From the NCBI RefSeq assembly GCF_034702125.1, contig NC_085876.1, forward strand, positions 24,247,307 through 24,311,306: a stretch of DNA of 64,000 nt, written 5' to 3'. Numbering within the stretch: position 1 is the stretch's first letter; each line of letters begins with the position of its first letter. Source of the stretch: Engraulis encrasicolus (lineage: Eukaryota; Chordata; Actinopteri; Clupeiformes; Engraulidae). Below are positions 47,131-59,553 of this stretch, piece by piece. The notes under the pieces were generated by a model. The model did not search any database. It saw nothing but the letters and a program-made list of their open reading frames with translations, and was not told the origin of the DNA. Both the position numbers and the translations under genes were made by a program.

Positions 47131-50100
47131 GTCAGTGAGTAGATAACTTTCCAGTCAGCTCGCGCAGGCTATATGCGCGCAAGTAGGCCCATAAATGCAA
47201 CACATGTTGAATTGTGTAAAATATGTTGAATTAACTTGACCACTAAAGCGTCATGTATAGGCACGGCCACTGAATGCTGTTACCACTGTTACCACTGTAG
47301 TTCTAACAGTCTGACAGATCAAACCTCGAGCCAAACGCAGGTGCAAGAAATTAAGCTTTCTGGGAAAAATCTTTGGAACCGCAAAACACCCAATTAGCTA
47401 CCCCCATCTCAACACGACACTGGCTTGCCTCCAAGTCTTTGCACATGTGCCCGAATAAATCAAGACAGGGCCTGCCACAAAAAAGCAATGGTGTAAACAA
47501 GTCTACCCTACTCTAGTTTGCATTTTTGTTTTAAAAGGATTGAGTTCCACCTCCATTGTCTTCATCAGATATTGCAGTTCAGACTATGTTCATAATGAGA
47601 TGGTGAGGAGCTATAACAGAGGAGGAAGAAGACGCGCTTCTTGCGGCGAGGCTGAACGTTCCTTAATTCCAAGGCAATGCCGCCATCTACAGGTCAATTT
47701 ATAAGAAAGTTTTGGTCAGGTTTCAGACATTTAATTCACCAGCACTGAGAAACAAAATAGACTGTGAATTATTGCTGTATATATATGTATATATAGACTG
47801 ATATTTTGTGAAGGTTAGTGATGGTTATAGCCTAAACACCTCTGTAGCCCACTTTTTCCAGAGTGCCCAAAATAGTTCATGTTAATTTAGACTTAAATTT
47901 CTTAAGACTCATTTGCAATTAGATTATGGCCAAGCTTTCGGCCTATTTAAATGCTGCAGGCCTATTTAAACATGTGCATGCACTTGCTGTGTTCTCCATT
48001 AGAGGCTCTGAATTCATATTCTTTAGACAGGTGTCTAGGCACAGCGAACTTTTCCCGAGGTCCCATGACACTGACGTCACGTTGTTTATCATCAGAAACA
48101 ATTTATGTCCGAGATGATTGAGGTGACCCAGTTCCAAAAGTTTTCATAATGTCCTTTATCAATGCGTGTTGTTGCTGTTTCGTCTCCACCACAGAAAACC
48201 CTGCACCGAACGAGGTAGGCTACGCTGACAAAAAAAAATCTAAGCTGATTCTTCTTTTGCGTAATTGTAAAGGGGTGGTGTGGCAATACCTACCTGTAGC
48301 ATTTCCTGCTTCGGACAATACTGTTTAGTGTCGTTTCTATTAAAGCGAGACGAACATGCAGGCCTAACCCACTGAATTAGTTTACATTATTTGCGAACGG
48401 CCATCACGAGTTATTTAGGTTACCATGTTTGACATTCCTAAAGAAATGGAGCAGAAAAATTGCGCTGCCTAATTGCGCAGCTTATTTTCGTGAACAGTTT
48501 CCAATGACAGTGTTTCAGTGAGTCATTTTCATAGACTACGGCTTTGTGTTTATATTCTGACACGCTGTTTAAAAGTTAGTGTAATTCATTGCAGAGTCCG
48601 TCAGTTTCAAGAGTGTAGGCCTACCCAAAATGATCTTTTCTTCCCATGTGCGTTTCAGAGACGGCCACTCCTGCAAGGACAGCCTCAGTCAGCAAGGCAG
48701 CCTCGGACAGCACAAGGTTGGTGACATGGGGACAGAGGTGTACATTAAAAGTAAATTCATGGTGTAAGTACAACACCAGTCGCCTACACTGTATTATTAC
48801 ATTGTTACAGGCCTATGCTACTAGGCTATACGCACTGAGTGTTACTGTCAAAAACCTCAAAACATTGAACAAAAAATTGTACAACCAGCCCAGAATCAGC
48901 TGATCGACGAAAACTGTACATCAGTGACTTTCTTAACTTGACTTTTTAAACTTCTTCTTTTACTTTCCACACCTCTGTATTTGGATTCATTTTATTGTGA
49001 CCACCTTTCTTGTTCATGTTCTTGCTTAACTGATAGCAAATAATATTTGTAAGGGTTTGGGCATGTAGTACCATCTCAACTTAACGTCTCACCATCTTTC
49101 CTCCCTGTGTAGGCCTACTGTGTTTGGCACCTTTTTAATGTATTTATTCATGGTTGAATAGCACCATATAGCCAAAAGGACTAACCAAATTGGGCAAACT
49201 AACTAACTTACAATGCTATGCTTACAGGTATTTTTACCTTTACCTTTGTACCCTATACAGGTACATTGCTTACATTTTAAGATTTTAAGGGACTTTTTCT
49301 GGGAGGGGGGCAGTCATGTTTTGCAGAAATTAGAGGGGAATATTTCGTCTCCCCTCCTTGCTCTTTTTTGGGCAGTCACAGGTAAGCGTTTAGGGTCAGA
49401 CTTGTAGCTCAAAGTTTGCCGATTCGACTCCTGACCTGCCAGGTTGATGGGGGGAGTAATAAACCAGTGCTCTCACCCATCCTCCTCCATGAGGTACCCT
49501 GATCACCAACCCGCCGCACTGCTCTCTTGGGGTGCCATTGGGGGCTGCCCCCTTGCATGGTGAGGCTTAAATGCAATTTCGTTGTGTGCAGTGAGCACTT
49601 GTGTGCTGTGGAGTGCTGTGCCACAATGACAATGGGAGCTGATGGGGGAGGAAAAAACAATGTCTTGTTCTAACAATGCTGATGGCATCTTAACCCAATA
49701 GAAAGATCTGAAAAAAGTGGCAGGATCGTGGCAAGGCATGTTGGCATCCCAGAGCTGGACAGGCGCTTCGAGGACGTGGCGGAGATGTTCAACCTGCAGC
49801 AGGGCCACAGGGAGGCCATGACAGAATGCCTCAACACCCTACGCCAGCGCTACCGCTGTTCTCATAACGACGGGCTGTCAGAGTGCTTGAGCAGAATTAA
49901 AGAAGAGCATGGTAAGTCTCTCCTGGTACATCTGCTGGTGAATCATATATGGGCAGAGGCGCATCTTGTCACCAGGCTAGGCAGGCAGGCAGCCACTTGG
50001 GGCCCCCAAACTTGTAGATTGCGAATAACAACTAGGACTTTAAACTAGTAGTGACAATTTGTAGAGAATGTTCTTTCTTTTGAATTTTCGCTTGGGGCCT

Positions 50101-53100
50101 CAGCTGGCCCTAGAATCGCCTCTGTGTGTGGAAAAGGGCTGTACTGTACACGCTGTCCAGGCATCCAGCCAAATCAAGATGCCACACAGAGAGATTCTCT
50201 GTTGTATATGAGGGAGTGTTGAGGGAACCAGCAGGATGAAGTGGTTTACGCAAGCCTATATTTAAATATAATGCTTCATACAATGAATCTTACATGAAGT
50301 CACATTCATTTAATAGCAACTCTTAGAAGGTGTTGCTACTTTGGCAAATTATTGCTGTTACATTATTATTACACCAGCACTGTGGAATGCTGAAATAGTT
50401 ACTGAAAAATGCAGCCACCATATAGCACTACACCACTGACACCAGTGCACAAGGTCCTTTGTAATAGAATAGAATAGAATAGGATAGAATAGAATAGACT
50501 TTATTGTCAAGCCAGCATGAAAATTGCCTTTGGTCTCACTTCAACTTCAAAATACATAATACGTACATTACGACAATACCATTCTAGAAACAGCTTATTT
50601 ATAACAGGGGCTGTGTCATATTGGGTTAAAGCAAAACTAAGTACAGTAGTTTTCAACTTCAGTGGAATTATTTGCCCTTTTTTCGCAATAACGTCAAACA
50701 AGTTCAATTTTGAAGTGAAGCAGATATAAACAACTTCCGTTCAGCCAGAAAAGCATAGTAAATGCCTAGCCATGGCTTTTTCTGGGCTGGGCACTGGACT
50801 GCTACGTGGGCGACCCGGGTTCAATTCCCGACCCGAGGTCATTTCCCGATCATCCCCCGTCTCTCTGTCCCACTCGCTTCCTGTCCAACTCTTCACTGTC
50901 CTGTCTAAAAATATAACAAATAGAAAACAGCAGCATGTATGTCTGTTTATGTCAGCCACCGGATGAAGCGTATACCTGCCTGTGAATGCATTGCAATAAA
51001 ACTGTCTGGCATCACTAGAAAAAGGGCTATTGCATCTCAGAGAACAGCGGGAGACAGAACTGCTTAGTGCAGTTATGCCCTGTGGAGGGCAGCAATGTGA
51101 ATTAGTAAATGCCTTTCAATCACCCTGTTAAAAGTTGATGATGACATTAGCTGAAACCAATGAAATCAGGCTGGTCCACTTCAAAAAAGACTAGGACAGA
51201 GATAAATGGAGAACTTAAGTGCCTTTGTTTTTGGTGCAAATAATAATGACTAACAATTCGATGTTGTGCGTCTTCTATAAATATCTTCTATAAATATAAA
51301 TGTAATATAAGATAACATAATATAATATCCTGCCTTTCAGCAGGCACCCACGTTGGTAAGCCTTCATGTGAAGGGCTGCTATGACTTAGACAAAACTACT
51401 TAGTGTTGCTTTAAACACTCTACTGTATTACTAGAAATGCACTCAGAGAGTGCAGATCTCCGCCAAGGAAGCTGTTTGACAACATTTGACTATGTTACAC
51501 CCTATCTTTATTTTAAGTCTTTCTGCCTTCTTTTTGCGGAGCTAGGAATTGGAATGTAAAAATCCTGGTCCTGGTTCGTGATCCGGATCACTGTCAAAAT
51601 TTAATCACTTGAAGAGTTCAGATGCAAAAACCCCTAACTCCATTTCTGAAGACCTGCACTTTTATATTTTTAGAGAACCCTGTTGTTGGTTTGGTTTATA
51701 TTCATGTACTTGATAATACATATAAACAGTTATATTACATAAATAAAATAAAAAAATATGCATCTTTAATAGCTTTGTATTAAATAAAAATGAATTAAGA
51801 TTATTTTCTGAAAAGGCACTAAGGGGGTTTTGCATCTGAACTCTTCACTTGTTCCTTTGGTCATTTCCTGCTGACAAACAGACAAACTAGCAATCAGACA
51901 GAAAAATACAGATAGACAAACTAACACGACCGAAAACATAACCTCCCTTGGCGGAGGTAACAACTGAAGTATGTAGACACAGTACAGTATGTAGTGCAAT
52001 GTAATGTAATACTAGGGGTGTGCAAATGAATCGTCATGACGATGCATCGCGATTCTTGTTTTCCCGATAGACTGCATCGATTCATGACGCCAAAAATCGA
52101 TTCTTTAATCATAACAAGAAAGTATGCACAGTGTTTGAAAAGGTCCTGCTTATAAACACTCCAAACTGAATAGCGCTTAGCGTTAGCGATTGCTAAGCAC
52201 TTTTATTTGTAACTTTAACTTACAGTTGGAATAGTATCATGCTGTACTGTATGCAGATTGCATTAGTGACATTATTTTTGATTGCTTTGTGAATCCATCC
52301 TGTAAAATTGCGTCTTTGGCTGTAGCAAGTTAGCTAAACATGCTAGGTTACGAGACAACTAGCTCATTTATACGGAGGGAGACAGAGAGAAGAGGGGGCT
52401 TTTGATCCTGCTGCTGCGTGTGTGGGAGTGAGTGGGTGAGTGAGAGAGAGAGAGAGGCGCTTCTGATTGGATCAGCGCGAGTTTCAGATTAACCCCTGAA
52501 GTGCTGGGGAACAGCAAGTATTGGCTCCTGTAATATTGAGTTGGGGTTTTGGTTAAAATGTACCAGCAGTGAAAACAAGCAAATGAGCGAGAAATAATTC
52601 ACTGCACATTCACTAACAGTCCATATCACATTTGAATTAAAAGTAACTTACTATGATATGATGTGTGTTATCGGTCCGTGTATCATCTGATCATTCAATT
52701 ATTCCATTCAATCTGGCAAACGGAAAACGAAATAACGACTCCATATTTTGTTTTCCCGTTTTTCCATATGGGCAAAAAATGGGGAGTTATGTTGATTTCC
52801 CTTTCCCCAACTCAAAACAGAACAAGTAATAAACGAGAAAACCAAAACGAAATAACAACTCTAATTTACGATTATTGGTCCCATTTCCCGCGGTGCTTTT
52901 CTATTGCTCGCATAAGTAAGACACAATAGTGCACAAGTTGCTACGAAACACGCTGCTTTACGCATTTCCCCGAGGCCTATAATCAGCCTTCTGATGTTCC
53001 TACTTCACAGAACATCTTTCTGTCCTACTGGTAGCCCCTTATGTCGGTGCCAGTGGTGGTAAAGATAGCCTAACTCCTTTACGCACTCTAGGCCTACTGT

Positions 53101-56100
53101 GTCCAGTCAAGTAGCCTATGTCTACCCAGGATTACTACATTAATAATTGTGACTATCCAATGGGCTAAGGCTTCTTCCACTAGATCATTTTATTATTACA
53201 GGTGGAATTAAGTTTTGACAATTGGTGCGTGAATCGGAAGAAACTTTTCTTCAACTGTTGTGGTACCGTCTACTGATAGCCTATTCCTGGGAACTGCCAG
53301 CGAGGTCTCCTCCACAGTTTAGGCGTATCTGGTTGCTATTTCTGCCATTCATTTCATGCCACATCAGCATTAGGCTACTACTTAAGCTAGGCTACTGGAG
53401 GCGAACATTTGTGAAAGGTTTTAGACGTCTCTCCATCCGACCGACCTCTAGGCTACCTATCTGTTAGAACACCATGGGACACCTCCCTGGTTTTGGATGC
53501 GTTACGCATGGCCCCATTTAAACGTGGACCTGAAGTGTCTTTCCATTAAGATGATAGGCTACTGTCCCTCGCTCTGACCACTAACCTACCCTCCCAAGCG
53601 AGTCGGGTGAGTCAGGCCTACATGTTACATGTGCTGTCTGTCCTTGACAACCCAGACTGCGCGCAATTTGCCCCAAATGGCACCATGGTCAACTTGCATC
53701 TCGCGTTTGTGCCCGAGGTCACACACGGACTGACGTGCCGTGAGAGACAGAGTGCAGCCTGTAATACACGCCATTATCTAAACTCTCTTCCTCGATTTGC
53801 GCTTGTGGAATGGCCCTTCGCAGACACTTCCCTGGAGAAAACAGTTTCCACCCTGCCAGCCAAGGCAGAACAATATTGGTGGACATTTCTTCATTCAACA
53901 TCCCAATTGAAATGACGCCATCACGAGGCTCTAGCGCCTCCACGAGACCATGGGAAGGCTAATGTACCGTGAAGAATAAAGAAAACCAATAAACGCAAAT
54001 TACTGTTACATTTCGTTTTGGTTTCCCTGTTTATGATTTGTTCTATTTCAGGTTGAAAAGCGAAAACAAACATCAATCCCCAATGTTTTGCTCATACTAA
54101 AAAACAGGAAAACGAAATATTGCATCATTTTTTTGTTTTTCCGTTTGCCACATTGAATGGAATAATTGAATGATCGGATGATACACGGACCGTTATCCAA
54201 ATAAATATCCACTCATGTTCTTGTATTTTGTGTCATTTTAACAAAATGATTTGGATGGGATTATTAAAAAAAAATGCTACTGTTTCAGTGCAGAGTAGAC
54301 TATTATGACGGTGTTATATTGAAATTGGTGTGATTTGTACCGGGAGCTGGAAAAATATTGCATTACAGGACATAGAAAGGTTTTTTTTTTAAATGAATTC
54401 TACACAGCAACTGACAAGTAAGCTGTATCTTTACATATTTACTGAAGTTAATAAGTCTATATTTACTAAACAAGCAAATAAAAAGTCGCCCAAGCAACTT
54501 TTTTTGTTGTTACTGAAGTAAATATTGCAATGCATCGCGATGCATCATAATGATGCAGGTATCGTGATGCATCGTGATATAATCGAATCATGGCATGTGA
54601 ATCGTGAATCGCATCGCATCGCGACCCCCTTGCCAATACCCACCCCTATGTAATACGTCCTTCATAATGCCATGTGAGCTAAAACTTACAAAACTACTCA
54701 CTGTACTGTTGCTTTAATCACACTATTTAAATACAATCTTGTTTTATAAGTAATGTAATCCCTTGTCTTGTCCTTCAACAGGCAGCCACCAAGTCAGCCT
54801 GCACATGAAGGGCTATGACTTCTCTCTGGCTGTGGCGCCCTCCGCTGACGTGCCCCCTACCCTCCGCACTACCCAGGAGAACATGCGAGCCCTGTGCCAG
54901 GCCACTAAGGCCATCGTCGCTGCGGGGACCAAGCTGCAGGAGATGACTGGCTGGCTGACCAAGGCGGAGGAGAAGCTGACCAATCAGGTGCCGGATGTTC
55001 GCCACTTTGACTCTAGGTCCATTTCAATATCTAATAGGGCTGTAGCGATATAATATCGAACAGAGAAATCACGATACACAGAGTCACGATACTGTACTGA
55101 TACTTTTCATGGATAATTTTCATTCTAGAATTCATGTACACAACAATAAAATCTCTTGTATGTTGTATCTTGTATCGCGATGCAAGGAGTAAGTATCGTG
55201 ATATTCCCTTTCAAAGTTCTGTTACCATTCTGTCCAGAGGACAACCATATGATATGATCATTAGCCTTTTTTAACTATTTTTGTAGTTATTAGTAGCCTC
55301 CTGTCACCTATTCTACCTATGAATGAAGGAAGCGAAGGACAGCACTCTTCAGACTTTTCTCAGTTTATCGACATTACACGCTGAAGAAGGGCTCTGCCTG
55401 AAACATTTGTAGGCGAATAAACAGAGAAAAGTCTGAAGAGTGCTGTCCTTCGCTTCCTTCATTCATCAATATATCATGTGGGATTCAGCACCCAGTTATA
55501 ATCTGTATTTATAGTAGGCAATAGTGTCCTAATCATAACCTATTCTACCTATTGAATGTCATGTTTTTTATGGTAACACTTTATTTTAGGGCTACATCTA
55601 TTAGCACTAATATTTACAATGTTAATGCCTGCATAAGTAACTTGTAAGGCATGTACTAAGCAAACGCTAAGGCCTACTAGGTCCTTAGTACTAAGGTTAA
55701 ATTGGTAATAAACTAGTTACTTATACAGTCACATTGTATGTATTAGTGCTAATAGATGTATCCCTAAAATAAAGTGTTACCGTTTTTATCATTTATAATT
55801 TTATAATGTATTTTATCATACAATGTTGGCAATGTGGAAAAAATCGAATACATTTAAAAAGATACATTTCCAAAATCATGGGGTGTATCAAACCGTAGGT
55901 CAAAAATCATGATGCAAACCGAACTAGAATGGGCACTCGGTAGAGCGCATACCTTCGCCTACGCCACTTATTTTTTTCTGGCCATCTTCAGAGTGTGGGG
56001 CATAACATTCTCCAAATTTTGGTGTTAGTTTCATTTAAATCGGACCGGAATATCGTAATATTACATTTTTGGCCCAGTCTTGACCTCTTATTCAATTCCG

Positions 56101-57845
56101 CATGCACACGTTGTTCTGGCATATAGTGCTTGGCAAAGAAAAACGTTTTTGACCTTTTCGTGACCTTGACCTTGATCTTTGACCCAATCACTCCCAAAAA
56201 GTAATCGATTGTTCCTTGGGTCATGACCAATCTTCCCAGTAAATTTTATATAAATCTGCTCAATTTACGTTTTTGACCTTTTCTTGACCTTGACCCAATC
56301 ACTCCCAAAAACTAATCGATTGTTCCTTGGGTCATGACCAATCATCCCACTAAATTTCATAAAAATCGGCTCAATTTACGTTTTTGACCTTTTCGTGACC
56401 TTGACCTTGACCTTTGACCCAATCACTCCCAAAAACGTATCGATTGTTCCTTGGGTCATGACCAATCATCCCACTAAATTTCATAAAAATCGGCTCAATT
56501 TACGTTTTTGACCTTGACCTTGACCTTTGACCTTTGACCCAATCACTCCCAAAAACGAATCGATTGTTCCTTGGGTCATGACCAATCATCCCACTAAATT
56601 TCATAAAAATCGGCTCAGTTCTGTCTGAGTTATACGAAGTACAAACAAACAAACAAACAAACATTCACAAATAAATAATAAATAAATAAATACACAGCGG
56701 TCAAAACATAACCTTCTGGCGAAGGTAATAATCATGAGTGGAGTGTATTGTTACAACCCTACTATTGAAGAGCTGGACCCTCTATTAGGAAGTCACTTAA
56801 AAATATGGTCAAACATCCTGGAGAAGAGCTCTGAAGAAGACCCATCACATGAAACGCTTTTTAAATTAAATCTATCAAGTGTGCCATTGGAAGTCCTTGG
56901 CAAGTATTGAACAAGACTGTCATCTCTGTAGCCTGTCTGTTTGCACACTTAGAGAGTATGTACCTTGAAGAGAGGCTTTATAATCCATCTTCAGCTGCTT
57001 TAAACTTTTCAAACGTGACCCAAGGATGGTGAAAGTATTTAATGTTTAACTTGAACGGAGCTGCTGTGAGAAAGAAGTCTTTCGATGTTTGTGGAAGTCT
57101 ACGATTGAGTGTAAGTCTTCTGATTCATAATAGTCTATATTTCCACCCTGCAAAACATATCCTTTTAAGGCAGTAAACATAAAAAATACGGTGAGGGGGG
57201 TTCTAGAACATGGCAGACAAGTTGAAAATACCGCAGTTATCCTTTAAATGGTTAATATTACGTGTTAACACTGAACCCATTTATCTCCAACACTTTTCAA
57301 ACTTTTTAGTAGCCTCTTGTGCAGATGGGATCACTGGCGGGCCTATTCACTATGCGCTGAAAATACTCAACTACACCATACCAACTTGCTAAGACATTGC
57401 AGAGAGTGTTAAGTAACAGATAAAGACAAAGTCATTACAATTTTGGTGACAGTAAGCTTATGACATAGGTTCTGCTTTAAGGGGCCAATGTCAATAAAGG
57501 CTATCTATTCTATTCTAATGTAATCTATTCAATTCTGATGTGATCTATTCTATTCTATTCTATTCTATTCTATTCTATTCTATTCTAATGCGTTCTGTTC
57601 TATTGTACTCTGTTCTACTCTGTTCCCTACTCTACTCCAATGTATTCCATTCCATTTCATTCTATTCTATTCTATTCTAGGTTCAAGAGGTGGCGCCAGC
57701 CTACCAGGAGCAGCGGCGACTAGAGGACAACCTCAGGGAGAACCTGCAGGAGTGTCGCAGGGCCAGAGAGCTGTCGGCCGTTTACAAGGAGGAGGCTGGA
57801 CTGCTTCTGAACGAGGCCGCACTGCTGTCAGGAGTTAGCCCATGA
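47112..57845 (+). CDS. Unrecognised 225-residue coiled-coil protein, 6 exons
   Basis: Coding exons 47112-47130, 48195-48214, 48659-48716, 49702-49911, 54782-54987 and 57681-57845 join in phase to 225 residues. The protein starts MGSCAKENPAPNE; Gly2 and Cys4 would permit N-terminal acylation, though Lys6 is unusual for myristoylation. A linker (RRPLLQGQPQ, SEKSGRIVARHVG) leads to helical segments: IPELDRRFEDVAEMFNLQQG, AMTECLNTLRQRYRCS, then TTQENMRALCQATKAIVAAG, MTGWLTKAEEKLTNQ and YQEQRRLEDNLRENLQEC. Heptad-like spacing suggests two coiled coils. Size and layout recall small subunits of coiled-coil complexes such as BLOC-1/BORC, but I see no specific match. The three 3' exons are strongly supported. 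Exons 1-3 rest on splice signals and phase. No function is claimed. Confidence 0.72.
48195..48214 (+). CDS. 47112 gene, coding exon 2 (20-base microexon)
   Basis: The acceptor is ccaccacag and the donor CGAG|gtaggc. It encodes E-N-P-A-P-N-E in the frame left by exon 1. Confidence 0.5.
48659..48716 (+). CDS. 47112 gene, coding exon 3
   Basis: The acceptor is gcgtttcag and the donor CAAG|gttggt. It encodes RRPLLQGQPQSARQPRTAQ in the only phase compatible with exon 4. An alternative acceptor two bases later reads TATPARTASVSKAASDST but breaks the frame into exon 4. Confidence 0.5.
49372..49645 (+). mobile_element. tRNA-derived SINE, family A, copy 3
   Basis: It shares the head (GGTAAGCGTTTAGGG, B-box-like GATTCGACTCC), AACCAGTGCTCTC and the tail GTGCCACAATGACAATGGGA with copies 1 and 2. 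It ends 57 bases before exon 4. Confidence 0.8.
49702..49911 (+). CDS. 47112 gene, coding exon 4
   Basis: The acceptor is cccaatag and the donor CATG|gtaagt. It encodes IVARHVGIPELDRRFEDVAE, MFNLQQGHREAMTECLNTLR and ECLSRIKEEHG. Composition is GC-rich against AT-rich flanks, a strong exon. Confidence 0.85.
50466..50503 (+). repeat. (AATAG)n microsatellite
   Basis: About seven pentanucleotide units followed by ACTTTATTGTCAAGCC, the usual tail of a fish SINE/LINE. Confidence 0.85.
50768..50925 (+). mobile_element. tRNA-derived SINE, family B, copy 3
   Basis: B-box-like CGACCCGGGTTCAATTCCCG with the body GAGGTCATTTCCCGATCATC and CTTCCTGTCCAAC. Same family as 10438 and 26012. Confidence 0.75.
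51425..51965. mobile_element. DNA-transposon-like element with CCGCCAAGG / CTTGGCGG ends
   Basis: GATCTCCGCCAAGGAAG at the left pairs with CCTCCCTTGGCGGAGGT at the right. Inside, GAAGAGTTCAGATGCAAAA (near 51612) is inverted as TTTTGCATCTGAACTCTTC (near 51828). No transposase frame. Confidence 0.6.
52013..54648. mobile_element. Non-autonomous hAT element, 2636 bp, hosting a second element
   Basis: The ends TAGGGGTG and CACCCCTA are flanked by an exact 8-bp duplication TGTAATAC (52005-52012 and 54649-54656). Subterminal GATGCATCGCGA-type repeats occur at both sides. No transposase was recognised in the outer part. Confidence 0.88.
52672..54192. mobile_element. Nested DNA element with about 55-bp terminal inverted repeats (1521 bp)
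   Basis: The left end CGGTCCGTGTATCATCTGAT is matched by the complement of the right end ATCGGATGATACACGGACCG. Similarity extends about 55 bases, with TTAT at both flanks (52668-52671 and 54193-54196). Two short open frames inside (53222-53467, 53607-53915) have no recognisable domain. Confidence 0.85.
54782..54987 (+). CDS. 47112 gene, coding exon 5
   Basis: The acceptor is ccttcaacag and the donor CAG|gtgccg. It encodes GSHQVSLHMKGYDFSLAVAP and onward to MTGWLTKAEEKLTNQ. A strong exon. Confidence 0.88.
55321..55464. repeat. Fold-back with perfect 41-bp arms
   Basis: 55321-55361 and 55424-55464 are exact inverted copies (GAATGAAGGAAGCGAAGGAC onward), with a 62-base loop. The loop contains CTGAAGA and GAAAC separated by a short GGGC-UCU-GCC-like stem. 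Confidence 0.9.
55572..55781. mobile_element. MITE, GGTAACACTTTA family (palindromic)
   Basis: The left end GGTAACACTTTATTTTAGGG is the exact complement of the right end CCCTAAAATAAAGTGTTACC, and pairing continues inward (ATCTATTAGCACTAATA). It is related to the element at 17601. Confidence 0.85.
55925..56735. mobile_element. DNA-transposon-like element containing a tandem array
   Basis: ATACCTTCGCC at the left and GGCGAAGGTAA at the right are inverted. The interior is mostly the array at 56140-56620. It resembles the organisation of the element at 51425. Confidence 0.6.
56140..56620 (+). repeat. Four-copy tandem array of roughly 115-125 bp
   Basis: Each unit has TTTACGTTTTTGACC, multiple TGACCTTGACC half-site motifs, CAATCACTCCCAAAAA and GATTGTTCCTTGGGTCATGA. 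Units begin near 56141, 56265, 56379 and 56503. Confidence 0.9.
57015..57176 (+). repeat. Dispersed 160-bp duplication, copy 1
   Basis: It begins GTGACCCAAGGATGGTGAAA and is repeated in direct orientation at 61384-61549 with about a dozen differences. Confidence 0.9.
57310..57486 (-). repeat. TTAACCCC-family MITE-like repeat, copy D (reverse)
   Basis: It starts AGCCTCTTGTGCAGATGGG and ends near GCTTTAAGGGGCCAA. Internally AAAGTCATTACAATTTTGGT is the complement of the other copies. Confidence 0.7.
57548..57680 (+). repeat. (TATTC)n microsatellite forming an acceptor tract
   Basis: Pure units at 57548-57586, degenerate ones after, and about four pure units immediately before the exon 6 acceptor AG at 57679-57680. 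Confidence 0.92.
57681..57845 (+). CDS. 47112 gene, coding exon 6 (last)
   Basis: The acceptor tract is (TATTC)n ending tctattctag. It encodes VQEVAPAYQEQRRLEDNLRE, NLQECRRARELSAVYKEEAG and ends NEAALLSGVSP with TGA at 57843-57845. Confidence 0.88.
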   Translation, partial: VQEVAPAYQEQRRLEDNLRENLQECRRARELSAVYKEEAGLLLNEAALLSGVSP

Positions 57846-57936
57846 TACTCCTACAATCCTAAACCTCTCCTACCGCCATCCTGTTTTCAACCACTGATAC
57901 CCTTAGACATACGTATGATATATTATACAGTATATA

Positions 57937-59551
<1,615 letters not shown>

Positions 59552-59553
59552 TA

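Noticed and set aside
53222..53915. Transposase for the nested element
   Set aside because: The two short frames show no DDE, BED or helix-turn-helix pattern that I can see.
56140..56620. CRISPR-like array
   Set aside because: Units are contiguous tandem copies without unique spacers, in a eukaryotic genome.
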